A DNA stretch of 64,000 nt, taken from positions 14,935,001-14,999,000 of the forward strand of contig JBBMNZ010000018.1 in NCBI GenBank assembly GCA_037954325.1, given 5' to 3'. The notes beneath the pieces are model-generated. The model saw only the letters and a list, made by a program, of their open reading frames with translations. It did no database searches and was not told the DNA's origin. This document shows positions 46,501-57,961 of this stretch, piece after piece (position 1 is the stretch's first letter; each line of letters begins with the position of its first letter). The translations under genes were made by a program, and so were the position numbers. This DNA is from Fistularia commersonii. Lineage: Eukaryota > Chordata > Actinopteri > Syngnathiformes > Fistulariidae.

Positions 46501-48526
46501 GGAAATGACGGTAATTACACTGGAAAACAGCTCATTGTATGGTTATAAAACACAATTTAATCTAATAATTTGGTGATTAAAATCAAACATTCTGCAGTGT
46601 CACATATACATTTTGGAATCGGTGGAAAATGATTACCATGCTGGCGAACATGATCCCTCAAAAGCCTCTCACTGGAGAACGCTTTGCCACAGTGTTCACA
46701 CACCAGCGACTCTGTCGGAAAAAGGTTTGCACGCGGTTCAGCATTAAGCAATTGAATTCACGGCACGACAGAAGAGTTCTGACGACGACAAAGTCCCCCT
46801 CACCCACTGGCTCGGCCTGTCGGTGATGGTGGTCAAACAACTTGGTGTTGCTAGAGAACATGCTGCCGCACGTGGGACAGGCGGCGAGCCTTTCTTGAGT
46901 GTGACTCCGCATGTGTTCCCTCAGGCGATACCGGATTTTGAAAAAGGCATCGCAGCCTGGAATGGAATGGAAAGATGACCGGAAAGCGATTTAACCACAG
47001 ATATGAATGATGTGTTTTGTTCCGTTATTGCTGATAATACCTGTCCAACGGCAGAGAAGAGCCTGATGTTGATGCGACAGAGACTGTGGTTCTGCACTTT
47101 CCACATGATTGTCCACGTGTCGGTAAAACCATTCCGGATTATTAAATGTGCTCTGCGTGGACATGAGAGCGTTCACTTTCGACAACAAACACTGTGCTTG
47201 TGAGCAGAAAACCATTTGGGTTTCAGTAAATGTAATTGCTGTTGTTTTACTGAGAAGAAATATACCTACATCGCAGTGCTCCCATTGGCAAACATATCCA
47301 TCTGATCCTTCGGGAACCAAGTTGTTGCTGTGCACGCCTTGGTTGCAAGTGGGCAGGTCAGGCCGGGACTTCAACAATTGTGACCCGACGAACTTGAGCT
47401 TTCCGTGGTAGTTGTGAAAGTAAGCATGGACCTCCAGCTCTGCAGGACTGCCCATGGACAGAAATTCACATCCATTCCACAGACAAGCATATTCATCTGT
47501 GCAGAAAAGACAAATGGATGAAAATGAGTGTGATACTATTTCAGTCATTAAATACAAAGTTAGTTATCTGATACCCAGAAGAGATCATGGTTTATCTTCA
47601 CTTTGCCATTATATAACACATTCTTTTTATCGTTACCAAAGAAAATCGGTCACTTCATCTGCTTTTCGGTTCTTGATGCGACGATTATGAACCACCTCAT
47701 GTCACTGACTATGGATACTGTATCGTCAAAACAATTTAATAGACATTGCGGTCCGAACTGAGAAACCTTAAAATGGGTGTTAAAAAATCCTCAATTTTTA
47801 AACCATATGAAATTTGTGGATGTTTCCTTTGTAACTGTTTGTATATCCTCTTATATAATGCCATTCAGTATCCAATATGATGTTGTTCTAAACAAAGCAT
47901 CCCAAATTAATGAATTGATTATAACAAACAGTGCATCCTAATTCCTTGCAGAACAGATGCTGGAACATTAAATGATTAAAAAAGGAACGCGGCAGACACC
48001 ATACAGAAGTGTGTTTGCTCTTTCATGTGACAGACTCTTATAGTCAGCAGAAAAAGCCGTAACTCAAATGAAGCATGATGAAGGAGGCAAGTTGTGAGTT
48101 TGTGTTTGTGAGTGAACCCGATGTCTTGACCCGTCAGCCAAAAGAGGACACGATGAGATAACGCCCACTTTGACCGACAATTTCTCTTCTTCTTCTTTTC
48201 CTTTGGGCTGCTCCCTCCAGTGAATCACCCGCCTCCATCGAACCCTCTTCCCATACATCAACTAACTTCATGTCCTCTTTCACTACATCTATAAATCCCC
48301 TGGCAACTTCCAACTCTGACCATTTCCAGCCCCCGATCTCCAGTATGCGCGCAGATGTTTTGCACCCTCACTCACCGAGCTCCTCCAGAGCATCTTTGTC
48401 TCCAAGATACTCCTTCAGGTGCAGAGACATGTGGTCGCTCAGCTGCTCCATAGTGTGACCCTTGAACCCGCACGAATCCCACTCACAGACCACCTCGAAG
48501 TTGTCGAGTCTCTTCGTTGTCATCAT
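43514..48526 (-). CDS. hinfp: Histone H4 transcription factor (HINFP)
   Basis: HINFP is a C2H2 zinc-finger activator of histone H4 genes at the G1/S transition. Nine minus-strand exons: 48376-48526, 47270-47496, 47041-47152, 46804-46956, 46637-46711, 45813-45933, 45474-45612, 45272-45396, 43514-43943. All phases match: 510 residues (human 517). About ten fingers are visible in order, including CEWDSCGF, CLWNGCEF, CQWEHCDSTFNNPEWFYRH, CRWTGC, CPTCGSMFSSNTKLFDH, CEHCGKAFSSERLLRDH, CPFCDMTC, CDFCDKRFKNPRDLQKH, CTVEGCDYSC and CHICEKVFSWCYTLTLH. The family hallmark LRKKHELKWPSGHSRFR precedes a conserved VNMVRFETVEVT segment, then a Ser/Pro-rich, poorly conserved tail. The start is one of two adjacent ATGs (48526 or 48523). 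Introns 5 and 8 carry inverted copies of one repeat. Confidence 0.95.
44030..44706. mobile_element. DNA-transposon-like repeat in HINFP intron 8 (copy A)
   Basis: It begins 'gttatttccggactataaaa' and ends 'aatagtctagaaattacagt'. Internal blocks 'gcagggatagaaaatggatg' and 'tttatttattattcatc' recur inverted at 46022-46514. The ends are imperfect inverted repeats built on TTCCGGACTAT, a common teleost non-autonomous element. An internal TTA microsatellite lies at 44518-44550. Confidence 0.65.
44707..45200 (-). repeat. LINE or SINE tail fragments in HINFP intron 8
   Basis: 44715-44800 is an inverted copy of the 'caacaatttcctttgggata' 3' end. 44930-45190 matches the repeat at 299-560. Confidence 0.65.
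46022..46514. mobile_element. DNA-transposon-like repeat in HINFP intron 5 (copy B, inverted)
   Basis: It begins 'ataacttccggactatttag', ends 'gcggcttatagtccggaaat', and contains the reverse complement of internal blocks of copy A (44030-44706). The two copies face each other across HINFP exons 6-8. Confidence 0.65.
48185..48330 (-). repeat. RTE-like LINE 3' fragment in HINFP intron 1
   Basis: 'cttcttcttttcctttgggc' followed by 'tgctccctccagtgaatcac' and 'catgtcctctttcactac' is the inverted LINE end family seen at 1430-1930. It lies about 45 bp from the splice donor of exon 1. Confidence 0.65.
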
Positions 48527-48959
48527 GATGGTGCAGACAAAGTATGCCGAGCAGCAAAGCTCTCACCGGCCTCCGGCACAAAATCCACAACGCCTGTCGA
48601 GTCACAGCCAGTTCGTTCTTACGTCAGCGGGCGTCTGTTAGCCCCTGATAAGTTATGCTAGGTAAAATGGTCTTTCCCCAGGGGAAAATCACCCAAGAAA
48701 ACAGTGATAAAATCACGGTGATAAAAAAAACAAACAGTTCACCGTTATGAACCTTGACGTAGGTTGTAGAATTGTGATTTAACGTAATAAAATAAATAGG
48801 TTGAAGTTTGGCTAATTGTCGTGCTAAATGCTAAAGCGGTGGTAGAGTCACTGCTTAATTTAAAAACGATCTCCTAAAGCACTTAAAATCGTTTAGGGAA
48901 GTAAATATTACATAACGCAACGGGATTTGGTTGAATGTAGGTTATTAAAACTGGTATTG

Positions 48960-49130
48960 CTCTTATAAAAAAGATAAAAATCCACCGTTTCTGGCAGCAG
49001 ACAGCCAGTGGCGGCTCTTCCCTCCTCTACGCTTGTTTGTCAGGGTTTGTTTATTTCCGGTAGAGTCGCGCAAAAGCGGAAGTGATTCTTCTTCGTCTTT
49101 TTTAAAAAAAGAAAAATATAAAATACTGCC
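48960..49130 (-). promoter_or_regulatory. Candidate HINFP promoter
   Basis: ETS-type motifs GCGGAAGT (49076-49083) and TTTCCGG (49053-49059) plus a GTCGCGC stretch lie about 0.55 kb upstream of the HINFP ATG, in the only CG-containing part of this flank. A noncoding first exon probably starts here. Confidence 0.4.
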
Positions 49131-50328
49131 ACCTATTGGGCCGGCTGTCTTCAAGTCGCCCTAAAATGGGCGACAAACGTTTGTAGCGCAGAAAAAATAC
49201 CATATATTTTTTAAATTAAAAATGTCAGGTTTATAAAACAATTCGAAAAAAAAAATTAAGTCCTGCTTAATTAATCATGACATCCGAACCAGCCGATTTA
49301 ATGAATATTACCATATTATGTCTTGCTCGTTTGTTTTTGTTTTTTTGTGGAATAAAAAAATGAAAAAAACAAAACAAAAAAAAAACACATGCTGACACTC
49401 AAATAAAAATACAGTTAAAAGGAATGGAAAAAGAAGACAAAGCTTGTGTAGGTGAGACTGTAACCAGTCAGGCAAGTGTGTCAGAGAAGGGACATCCCTA
49501 ATCTTTTATTCAAGATGCCGTGCAGACCTGCAAATAAGAGCTGTAACAACTGAATAATTCATATCATTTATGTCAGGATGGCTGATTCGCAGTGAAGTGG
49601 CCCCCCCTAAATTTAAAGGGTAACCAAAGAACTTCAAACAAAGAAAACCGGTTCTCACATTTCAGACTATATTTTGAATTAATTTAATATTCAGATCCCT
49701 GGATTCTCAATAAATGTTTTCTGTGCTGTAGCCCCCGTCTCTGCTTTCACTATTCTGTGCATATTTTACTAGGCGCTCGTTTATCTTTTCCTTGTCTATT
49801 ATTTCAATTTTAGTTAAGTGAACACAAACGGTTTGAAACCACTTTGGCTAATTAACATTTCACCGTCTAGATACGTAACCCTGTGGGACACGTGCAGGAT
49901 CGGCTATCATATCACTCCGAAACATCTCTGGAAACACTATCTTTGAATATCAGGTTTACAAATGGAAAGATTATCTTTAAAAAATGTTAAATCAATATCA
50001 AGGATGGAAAGGATGGATCACGTTACATTCCAGTGCGAAATTCCTCGCCAACAAATCACAACCAACAGTTCGGTATCATTATTTTAATCATTCGGAGCAA
50101 GCTGAGGGTACAAGCACAATATCACAATATGTCTGAAGCGTTATGACACTGTCATATCAGCATTTCACTCTGGTCTGACAACAGCAAGCATTTCAAACCT
50201 GGCAGCAGAGAGGAGAGCTGAGAGCACCGGGGCGTTGCTGTGCCGAACAGCACATCGAGCGGCTTGGCTCAGACTTGATGCTATCAGCTGTATAGATCAA
50301 GCACAAAAAAGTCCCGTCACACACACGC

Positions 50329-50373
<45 letters not shown>

Positions 50374-51674
50374 GGACATAGACTCGTGGTGGCTAGTGCT
50401 TGACTGAGCCCTCAGATTTGTAGCCAAGTTGTCAGTAAAGGATTTCATGTTAGATGATGTGTGCGACCAGAAAGGGAAGGCTGTAATGATGTTTCGATTA
50501 AAATACCTCACGCACGATGGAAAGATGTTCATTTGCGCAACTTAAGACAGCAGCATTTGCAAACGCTGAACTTGAAGTCCTGGCCCATTCCTTGTCCTTC
50601 AACACCTGGTGTGATCAGCCTGTTCAGCGCGAAAACTAGCGACTAATTACACTCGGTGACGGCTTTTCCTTCCGACAATCCCTTTTTTTATTCTCGTGTA
50701 GCACAATAAAAGCGTAGCAACTCAGAGGAGAAAGTGGAGAACGACGCCGCAGAGGACCGAGTCGGTGTCAAGACCGCAGCTCTCGAATTAATCGCGCGTC
50801 TCTCCGTTTAGTTAGCTAGCAGTATGTTTGTGGGTGGAACTATATTGCTGGTGTGTTATTACAGCTTTTACAGCCACTAATCTATGATTTTATTCATCGT
50901 ATAGTCTCGAGGTGTGATCAGAATCTACTACTACACATGCATTATATTCAGAACGTCGTCCTATATATTTATCTTAAATGGCTCAAGCTAGGATGTGACC
51001 GTGTCATATAGTCTGCTAAAATGTCGCTACTCAACCGAAAATCGGGCCTTGCATGCGAGCCGGAGCAATTATATTACAATCCGTTTGGTTTCTTAGCAAC
51101 CGCACTGATGAAACCAGATATCCTCCAGAACAATGAAATGAAAACCAGGACCATACAGCAGAGGCACTGTAACAGGGAAACGGAAACACAAATCAAATGG
51201 TCTTTCACAAAAAAAAAAACAAACAAAAAAAAAAAAAACATAACCTCCTCTTCCTCATCGATTCTCGGTGAAAATGCGTCAATCTCTTCCAATCGTTCCC
51301 GCACTGAGTTCAACAAAAGACACCCATTCGGACGAAGGTAAAAAATGCCCTTTCGTACACACACGCCGCACGTATACCGATGCCACTCTTTTATAGTTTG
51401 ATGCCAAAAGGGACTCAAAATGTGCAAAATCATGTGCTCAATAATATAAAGCATTTCTGTGAAGCAAAAAAAGACACCCCGCAGGTTAAAGTTACATGAC
51501 TTGCGTTAATTCTAAAAAGCTCAACATTAGTGCCCAACCAAAGGTGAAGAGTCAGTGACAAGACGGCAAAAACGACAGGTCGGCCAGTTAACCAAGGAGA
51601 GGAGATTTGCCAAATTTGTCGAGTGGAATTCGATTTTAGCGATTTTGAGCCGAATGATGCCGAGACGCAGCTCT
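49131..51674. other. HINFP-MAP6 interval, including likely MAP6 3'UTR
   Basis: The right part is likely the MAP6 3'UTR; a TTTATT at 50687-50692 gives AATAAA on the minus strand about 1 kb past the MAP6 stop. A (CA)n run lies at about 50320-50371. The left part is AT-rich with A-rich tracts near 49321-49385. No other gene was recognised. Confidence 0.45.
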
Positions 51675-52746
51675 TCAGTGTTTCGCCTCGGCCAGTCTGT
51701 TGCTGATTTCTTTGCTCTTCTTTGTGACGGCCGCCTCCGCCCTGGGTTCTGGCTTCTTCTTGGCCGACTGGGCGCCGGCGGTATGCTTCTCTTTTGCCTT
51801 TTTCACCATCTTCCCCGTTGTTGTCGTCGGTGTCTTTTTTGTTTTGGTACGAGACACGGGTTTATCCGCCTGTAAGAGGAGACACAAACCGGGATTAAAC
51901 GTGCACGTTTCCCAAAACGCGCACGAGGGTTGACTTAAAGACGCGCTAAGTCATGTCAATGCTCTGTTCTGACCATGCAACCCCGTCCAGCCCTTCCTTA
52001 TCCTGATGACAGGCAAGTGACACCATAACATATCGGTGACATTTGCATCTAGTGGTTAGTGCGATGATAATAGGGGGGGAAGAGGGAAAAAAAAAAAGCA
52101 CAAATTGTGTTTTTGTGCCTTTTTCTGTGAATTTTATAGTGAGGCGTGCAATTTTGCAACTTTGACAGGAAGTGCACAAACACTCTCCATGGTCATCATT
52201 AGTACATGATGTTAGTGATCGGCTTTACAGAATGAAATATCCCACAATCATTCTGTTGAATTTCAGCGGCTGACCGGAGATCAGGAGTTCGGATCCAAGC
52301 TCCCGTTCTGAGCGGGAGAGCATGAATGTGGATGCGAGGAACCGGCGCACATTCACAAGTTCCTACGCATCGCGTGCTTTGGGTGAGTTTTGGTTCTGAT
52401 ATGGTGGCTCTGACGGAGGAAACAGCAGGAAAATGGTGCTGATTACAGGAAGCTCATCTCGTGTTTTTGTTAAAAGTGGAGTCTGATAATAGAAATCAAA
52501 CGGCTCTCCTTCCAAAATTTAAGTGTGGGTGCATTTCACAAATCTAGGAGAATTACTTGAAGATTACTTAGATAATATTATCCATAGTTGCACTGGTTAA
52601 GTTTAGAGACGATAAAATAAATTTAGAGAACTTGTCATTCCAAATGGTTTTATAAGTAATTACTATTAATATTTAATAACAATAATACTTAATAATGATA
52701 ATAATATTTAATAACAACAATATTTAACACCAACAACAACAACAAC

Positions 52747-52820
<74 letters not shown>

Positions 52821-55641
52821 TACGCTGAGGTGCACGGACACCTTCGTTGTGGTCAATGTAAGCAAATGGGAGTTTAAAAATAATATGGGGTACCAGCTTT
52901 GAAACATTTTACAAATAGTTTCCAAAGCTGTGCGCTCTAAAAACAAACGGCAGCCGATTGTGGAAACAAGCTGGAATGAAACTGAATTGGGATATTGATT
53001 ACCGCTGAGTCATTCCCAACTTACAAGCGGAGCAAATCCAAAGTGAAAAGGACTTTGCAAACAAGGATCGGCGTCACGGGCGTGTCGTCCAGAGAGTTTG
53101 AGGAATTTTGTGCACGTTTGCAGAATATTATTTGAACGTTAAATGTCACTAGAGTACAAGCGTAACCCTTCCTTCACACGTCTGAAAAGGGCGATTCTGG
53201 AATCTTGACATTAGCAAATTCTTTTGGATGAACTCTCTCACCTGCCGTTCTTGATGCTGTAATCTAATTGTCCTTTTATTTATTTTTTTTTTTACCTCCG
53301 ATCCACGTCACGCGCATTGCAGATGGCTGCCAACTTCACCTTCTAGCGCGTTCTAACAGTCTCTTTAGTAACAAAAGAGCTTTTGGCGGAGGGGACGGAT
53401 GTTCACGAGCTACCAAACAGGAACGGATTCATTTAGAAGACCTCCATTCTTCGTCGAGATTCCACAGCGTGAGATAATTCAAAATGAAAACTGGCATTAG
53501 GTTTATTGCTGGCTGGGTACGACGTGACAGGGATAGACGTTATGCAATTAGCCTAATGTTGAGTGAGAACATTCGTCCTGGCAACGGCGTCCGCGGAGCC
53601 TCTGCCGTGAGACAGGGGGTCCAAATGCGAGGGGCATTTCTGCAGAATTGTGCGGAAATAAAGTCTTGTCGCACGTCGAAATAAATTATATACAAGAAAA
53701 ATCAGAGGCTGTCAGTCGTTAGCGTGTTTAGCACAAGCTAAACTTCTGTCTGCGGTCGTTTCGTCGTCGTTCTCACTCATTAATGGACGGATCATATTAA
53801 TAATTGCCCCGGTGTATCGTTTGCATCCAGGTGAATATGTATGCGTTAATATATGTCATTTAAATATGGTTAGAATGGTGTTTGTTACCTTTGCTAACAC
53901 GTGATTGGCTTTTGAGACCCCCGAGCTCCACTGAAAGTGATGGGTTGTGAAGGCTGACAGGCGGGCGAACCATGAGGATGTGACTAATAGATTCGGCGGG
54001 GTTGCGTTCGGCAGCCGAGTGACAAATGTGACGGTGGCGTCGTATCGAGCGAGGCGCATACTGAGCGGGAGGCGAGCGTGCTTGTGCTCAGTATGCGCGT
54101 CCGCGTCCGCTCGGTCTGAGCGAAGCCTCCATGCCTTCCAGAAGAAACAGTGAACACACCTGACTACAGCAGATTTAGAACAGAGCTGCTCTCAGTCTCT
54201 GACACGTCCTACAAGAACGAGAGAGGGAGTGGCCGTGTGAACACACCGCGACAAACAATCCTGCCCTGATGTTGACGCTCAAAGTTTAGCGACGCGTCTA
54301 GAACAGGTTACTTATCACACACAGGCATTCACAGGCTAATGCATCACCAAAGTGCTGAAACGACTCATTAAAACAGCGACGCGAAAAGCGTGTATGAATT
54401 ATGACCACGGCCTCCGGCGAAAAGGCCGTCGATACGAATTTGAAAAGAGCTGCGAGAGGCGCGCTCACCTTGGCCGGCTCCTTGGCGGGCTCCTTGCCCG
54501 GCTCGCTGTACAGGCTGCGTATCCTCCGGCGCTCCAGCAGCTTGTTGTCGCCGGCTTGACCTTTCACCTGCTCCCCTTTGAACGTGGCGCTGTAGCTGGT
54601 CTCCAGGCTGGTTTCGTCCGCGGGGGGTTTGTACTGGGACGGCGCTTTGATGGGCTTCACCGGCTTCACGTCCTTGTACGCCTTGAACTCGGTTCTGCGG
54701 CCGGCGGAAAGGCAAGCACGGAGGTTTGTATTCCACGTGACGAGATGTTTTCGCTAACGCGAGCGCTACAGAGATTTAACCGAGTACGTCTGCGACATTG
54801 AAGGCTTAGCAGAGATATGCAACTTATTCATTCATGGGTCCGCTGAGCCTGGGAGGGTCGACCCGGGACACACGGCTGGTCCAGGGGAGGAGGTTCAGGC
54901 TCAGAGATGCATCGACTGCTTCTCTTCTCTGGACTCAACCCTCCATCGCCGGAAAACCAGAGGAGGCGTCTAAGGATCTGACTCTACATGCCCAAAGCAT
55001 GACTACGGCTTGCATACTATGGTACGACACACACACACACACACATGCTTGGAGGTCTGGTGTCCTCATGATTCACTTGGTAATATTGGAAAGAGGGATT
55101 GATTAGTGGATGAGGAAGGAGACGAGCAGTCGGTGGGTGTGACAGAAGAAGATGGACTCCGCTGAGCCACGCCGGCGACCCCCGATTAGGGAGAAGCCGA
55201 GGGAAGATTTTTCTTCCCCCTACTTGGCCGTATCTGGACCGCTCCATAACGGGTGACAGTGGATCGTCTCCAAATATTGATTTTTCACTTTGGCAACAAA
55301 ACTCCCGTATCAGTGGTTCCATTACGCTGCATTTTAGTCTCCTGGTGTAATCGAGTACTGAAGCAAAAGTAAAAAAAGTCTATGTATATGATATAAGAAC
55401 ACACACACACAAATGATGATGTGCAGCATCTCTGTATCTCAACCACACGGGTAAGTTTGTATTGTTGTTTCTCTGTATTGGAATAAAAGTCTACATTGCG
55501 CGTGCTGTATTTTGGAAGTCGTATTTTGGGGCTCCTCTGCTGTGTCTGCACGCTCATCTTGTTATTATGGGAGAACTTGCTCCATCACCGTCTGGCCTGC
55601 GTGTGACACCCAGACCAAATGCTGAATGAGTGAGGAACGAC

Positions 55642-55688
<47 letters not shown>

Positions 55689-56563
55689 TTATTGTGGTTA
55701 TTCTTATTCTTGTTCCTGACCCTTGCAGCCTCCTTCCTTCCAGGCTGGATGGGTGACCCTGGAGGCTCCTCCTGGTGAGGAACCCCTGGGAAATGACCCC
55801 CCCCCCCCAAAATCAGGTGAAATGCAGGATGACCTGAGTGCAGTGGACCTGCAGGAGGATGTGATAAAACATGCTGCACTCGCCTGTAGCTGCTGGAGGT
55901 GGACATCACCTCCTTGATCTGTCTGTTGAGCGCGTCCGCGGCCGCCCGGCCTCTCCGCTGCTCGGCGTCCGGCTGCACCGCGGCTTCCGTCTTCTCCTCC
56001 GCTTTCCTCTCCGCGGACTTCTCCCTCCTGGCGGCCTTCTTGGCGGACTCCTTCACCTCCTTCTCCTGCAGCTTCTCCTCGATCTCGCTCTTCTCCACGC
56101 CGCTGTCGGCCTCGGCGCCCCCCGCCGCGGGGCCGCCTTTGGGGATCCAGGGGTGGTCGTGCTTCCTGGGGATGGGCCAGGGCTTGTAATCCTTCTGGTA
56201 CTGGGTCTCGGTGTCGAAGGGGGCGGGGGAGGGCTGGTACTCGTTCCGGGGCTTGCAGCTGGGCTCCGGTCGGACTCTCCACGCCTTGAAGTCTTGACGC
56301 ATGACGGACGCGGCGGAGCCGTCTTTCCCCGTCGCGGCGGCTCCGGACGCGGGCGGCTGCTGCTGCTCCGCTCCGGGATGCTGGGTCTCTATGGCGACGG
56401 CGCCGGGCCTGGTCTGCCGGGGCTGCGGGTGGTGGGCCAGGTGCTGCACGTCCGCCACATCCGAGTACTTGGTGAAAACCAAAGGCACCGCGATGTCCGC
56501 CTTGTCCAGCTCGGCCCAGAAGCGGTTGATGCAGCAGGCGCGGGTGATGCACGGCCACGCCAT
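51675..56563 (-). CDS. map6: Microtubule-associated protein 6 (STOP), short form
   Basis: MAP6 binds and stabilises microtubules, mainly in neurons. Exons: 55884-56563, 54469-54694, 51675-51869, with matching phases, 366 residues. The N-terminus MAWPCITRACC carries Cys5, Cys10 and Cys11, the known palmitoylation sites. Mn-type modules follow: SVMRQDFKAWRV, EYQPSPAPFDTETQYQKDY and HDHPWIPK. Next are an acidic/basic Glu-Lys-Ala coiled-coil-like stretch (about residues 150-205), AAADALNRQI, and in exon 2 TEFKAYKDVKPVKPIKAP and RRRIRSLYSEP. Exon 3 is Lys-rich and stops just after ISNRLAEAKH, where human continues into long repeats. The protein is therefore of the short class; a further exon could exist in other isoforms. 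Intron 1 has a GC donor. Intron 2 is about 2.6 kb and repeat-bearing. Confidence 0.93.
52735..52820. repeat. (AAT)n microsatellite in MAP6 intron 2
   Basis: A long run of AAT/AAC trinucleotides. The minus-strand Leu-rich frame through it is an artefact of the repeat. Confidence 0.93.
54054..54098. other. Inverted repeat in MAP6 intron 2
   Basis: GCGCATACTGAG (54054-54065) and CTCAGTATGCGC (54087-54098) form a perfect 12 bp stem with a 21-base loop. The function is unknown. Confidence 0.7.
55640..55690. repeat. (GT)n microsatellite in MAP6 intron 1
   Basis: An uninterrupted GT run on the plus strand about 200 bp downstream of MAP6 exon 1. A C8-10 run follows near 55798. Confidence 0.93.
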
Positions 56564-57104
56564 GGTGCGGTGCAGGCCGCAGCAGCAGCAGGAGGAGGAG
56601 GAGGAGGAGATGGAGAAGGTGGAGGCTCGCTGTTGAGGATGGATGGAGGAGCAGCGGGGAGGAGGAGGAGGAGGGTGGGGGGGACGACGTGCAGAATGGA
56701 CGCCCTTCTCACCACCTGCAGCTTCTCGCTCCCGCTCCTCCTTTGTGCCGCCGCTCGCTCCTCCCTCCGTGCCCGCCGGGGTTTGGACGCACTCCCGCTC
56801 CGCCGCCGGCTGCGCATGAAAACGACCCCACCCACGTCGGCGTGATTCCGGGATGTCCGCTTTAAGTGAGGTGCCCTCCCGTCGCCGTGGTGCGTTCAGG
56901 GACCCGGGCTCCGGAGCATTTTTTTCAGATTTGCAAACGCAGTGTGTGTGTGTGTGTGTGTGTGTGGAAGGTGGGGCCTGATGGATGATGATGCCTCAAG
57001 ATGGAAGTGAGCCTGGATCGACTGAAGCGTCACCTGATCAGCGGATCGATCGACGAATCAATTCATTCGACTTCAGATAGACGGAAATCTCGCTTATTTT
57101 CGTC
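56564..57104. promoter_or_regulatory. MAP6 5'UTR and CpG-rich promoter region
   Basis: The ~300 bp upstream of the MAP6 ATG are strongly GC- and CpG-rich, with GAG/CTC triplet runs (56586-56680), as expected for a CpG-island promoter. A GT run at 56941-56965 marks its outer edge. The exact start is not visible. Confidence 0.5.
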
Positions 57105-57320
57105 CAATATCTCCATCTTCTGCTCCCTTCACCCGCCTCCATCTAACTTTGTCCTCTTTCCCTCCATCCCATAAACCTCCTCTCTGGTTTTCCTCCAGAC
57201 CTTCTGCCAGGCAGTTCAAACCCTCAGCATCCTTCTATCCAGATCTTCACCAGCCCTCCTCTTCGTGTCCAAACCATCTGACTTTACCTCCAGAACGTCT
57301 CAATAAATGGACAGAAAAAT
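57105..57320 (-). repeat. RTE-like LINE 3' fragment
   Basis: 'cacccgcctccatctaactt', then 'tgtcctctttccctccatcc', then 'cagcatccttctatccagat' are the reverse complement of the LINE end at 61500-61680 and 1430-1930. Confidence 0.7.
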
Positions 57321-57961
57321 TGCTGTCGTTTGGTTCTCATATTTTTAGGCATTCTATCACACCAAATCCTGAAGCAGGGTCTGCTGAGGCTTTTACTCTA
57401 TTTTGGATGTGCAGCTGATTGAATTCACTGACATCTGGATGTAACATCACTGGTTGCTCGCTCTCGTTGATGTTCCCCGCTAAGAGAGAAGTTGCTTTCC
57501 TCGGGGTGAAACAATACACACTCCACTTTTACTGTGTGTCAAACTCAAGACTTTATTTCACGTCTCCTGTCCTCCGTCGGGTCGGTTTAAAGTCTCTATA
57601 AAAAGAGGTTCGGTCGGCAGGTCGGGGCGATGAATAAACGAACCTTCACCTCCTGAAAGAAGTAATAGGAGGCCAGAGCTGCCCATCCCCCCCCCCCCCC
57701 GTGCTCGGCGGCGAAAACGTCCGGTTCCGGAAAAGACAGCAAATCTTGTTTACGTATAAAAGGTCACGCAGAGAAGAAGGAAACCAAGCGCGGCCCACCA
57801 GATTATCGGTCCTTGAAGCAAAAACCGAATGGTCCGTTCGGTCTGTTTTTATTTGCGCAATTCAATCACAGCATCCGCTTTTCCACGGTAAACCTCATTG
57901 GTGCCGAATTCCCCTTTGGGTCTGAGTCGCTGAGCGGATCCGCAGCTCGGCGGCGAGCGCA
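57321..57961 (-). other. THAP12 3'UTR
   Basis: This lies downstream of the THAP12 stop. TTTATT at 57552-57557 gives AATAAA on the minus strand about 0.4 kb past the stop, a plausible poly(A) signal. There is a C10-12 run near 57688. No other gene was seen. Confidence 0.5.

Noticed and set aside
52689..52946. Minus-strand Leu-rich open frame
   Set aside because: It is a translation of the AAT/ATT microsatellite.
55704..56558. Second minus-strand frame of 284 codons
   Set aside because: It is a shifted frame of MAP6 exon 1; the in-frame reading matches MAP6 from the first residue.
55871..56845. Plus-strand 324-codon Gly/Leu-rich open frame
   Set aside because: It is antisense to GC-rich MAP6 exon 1 and its CpG promoter; composition artefact.
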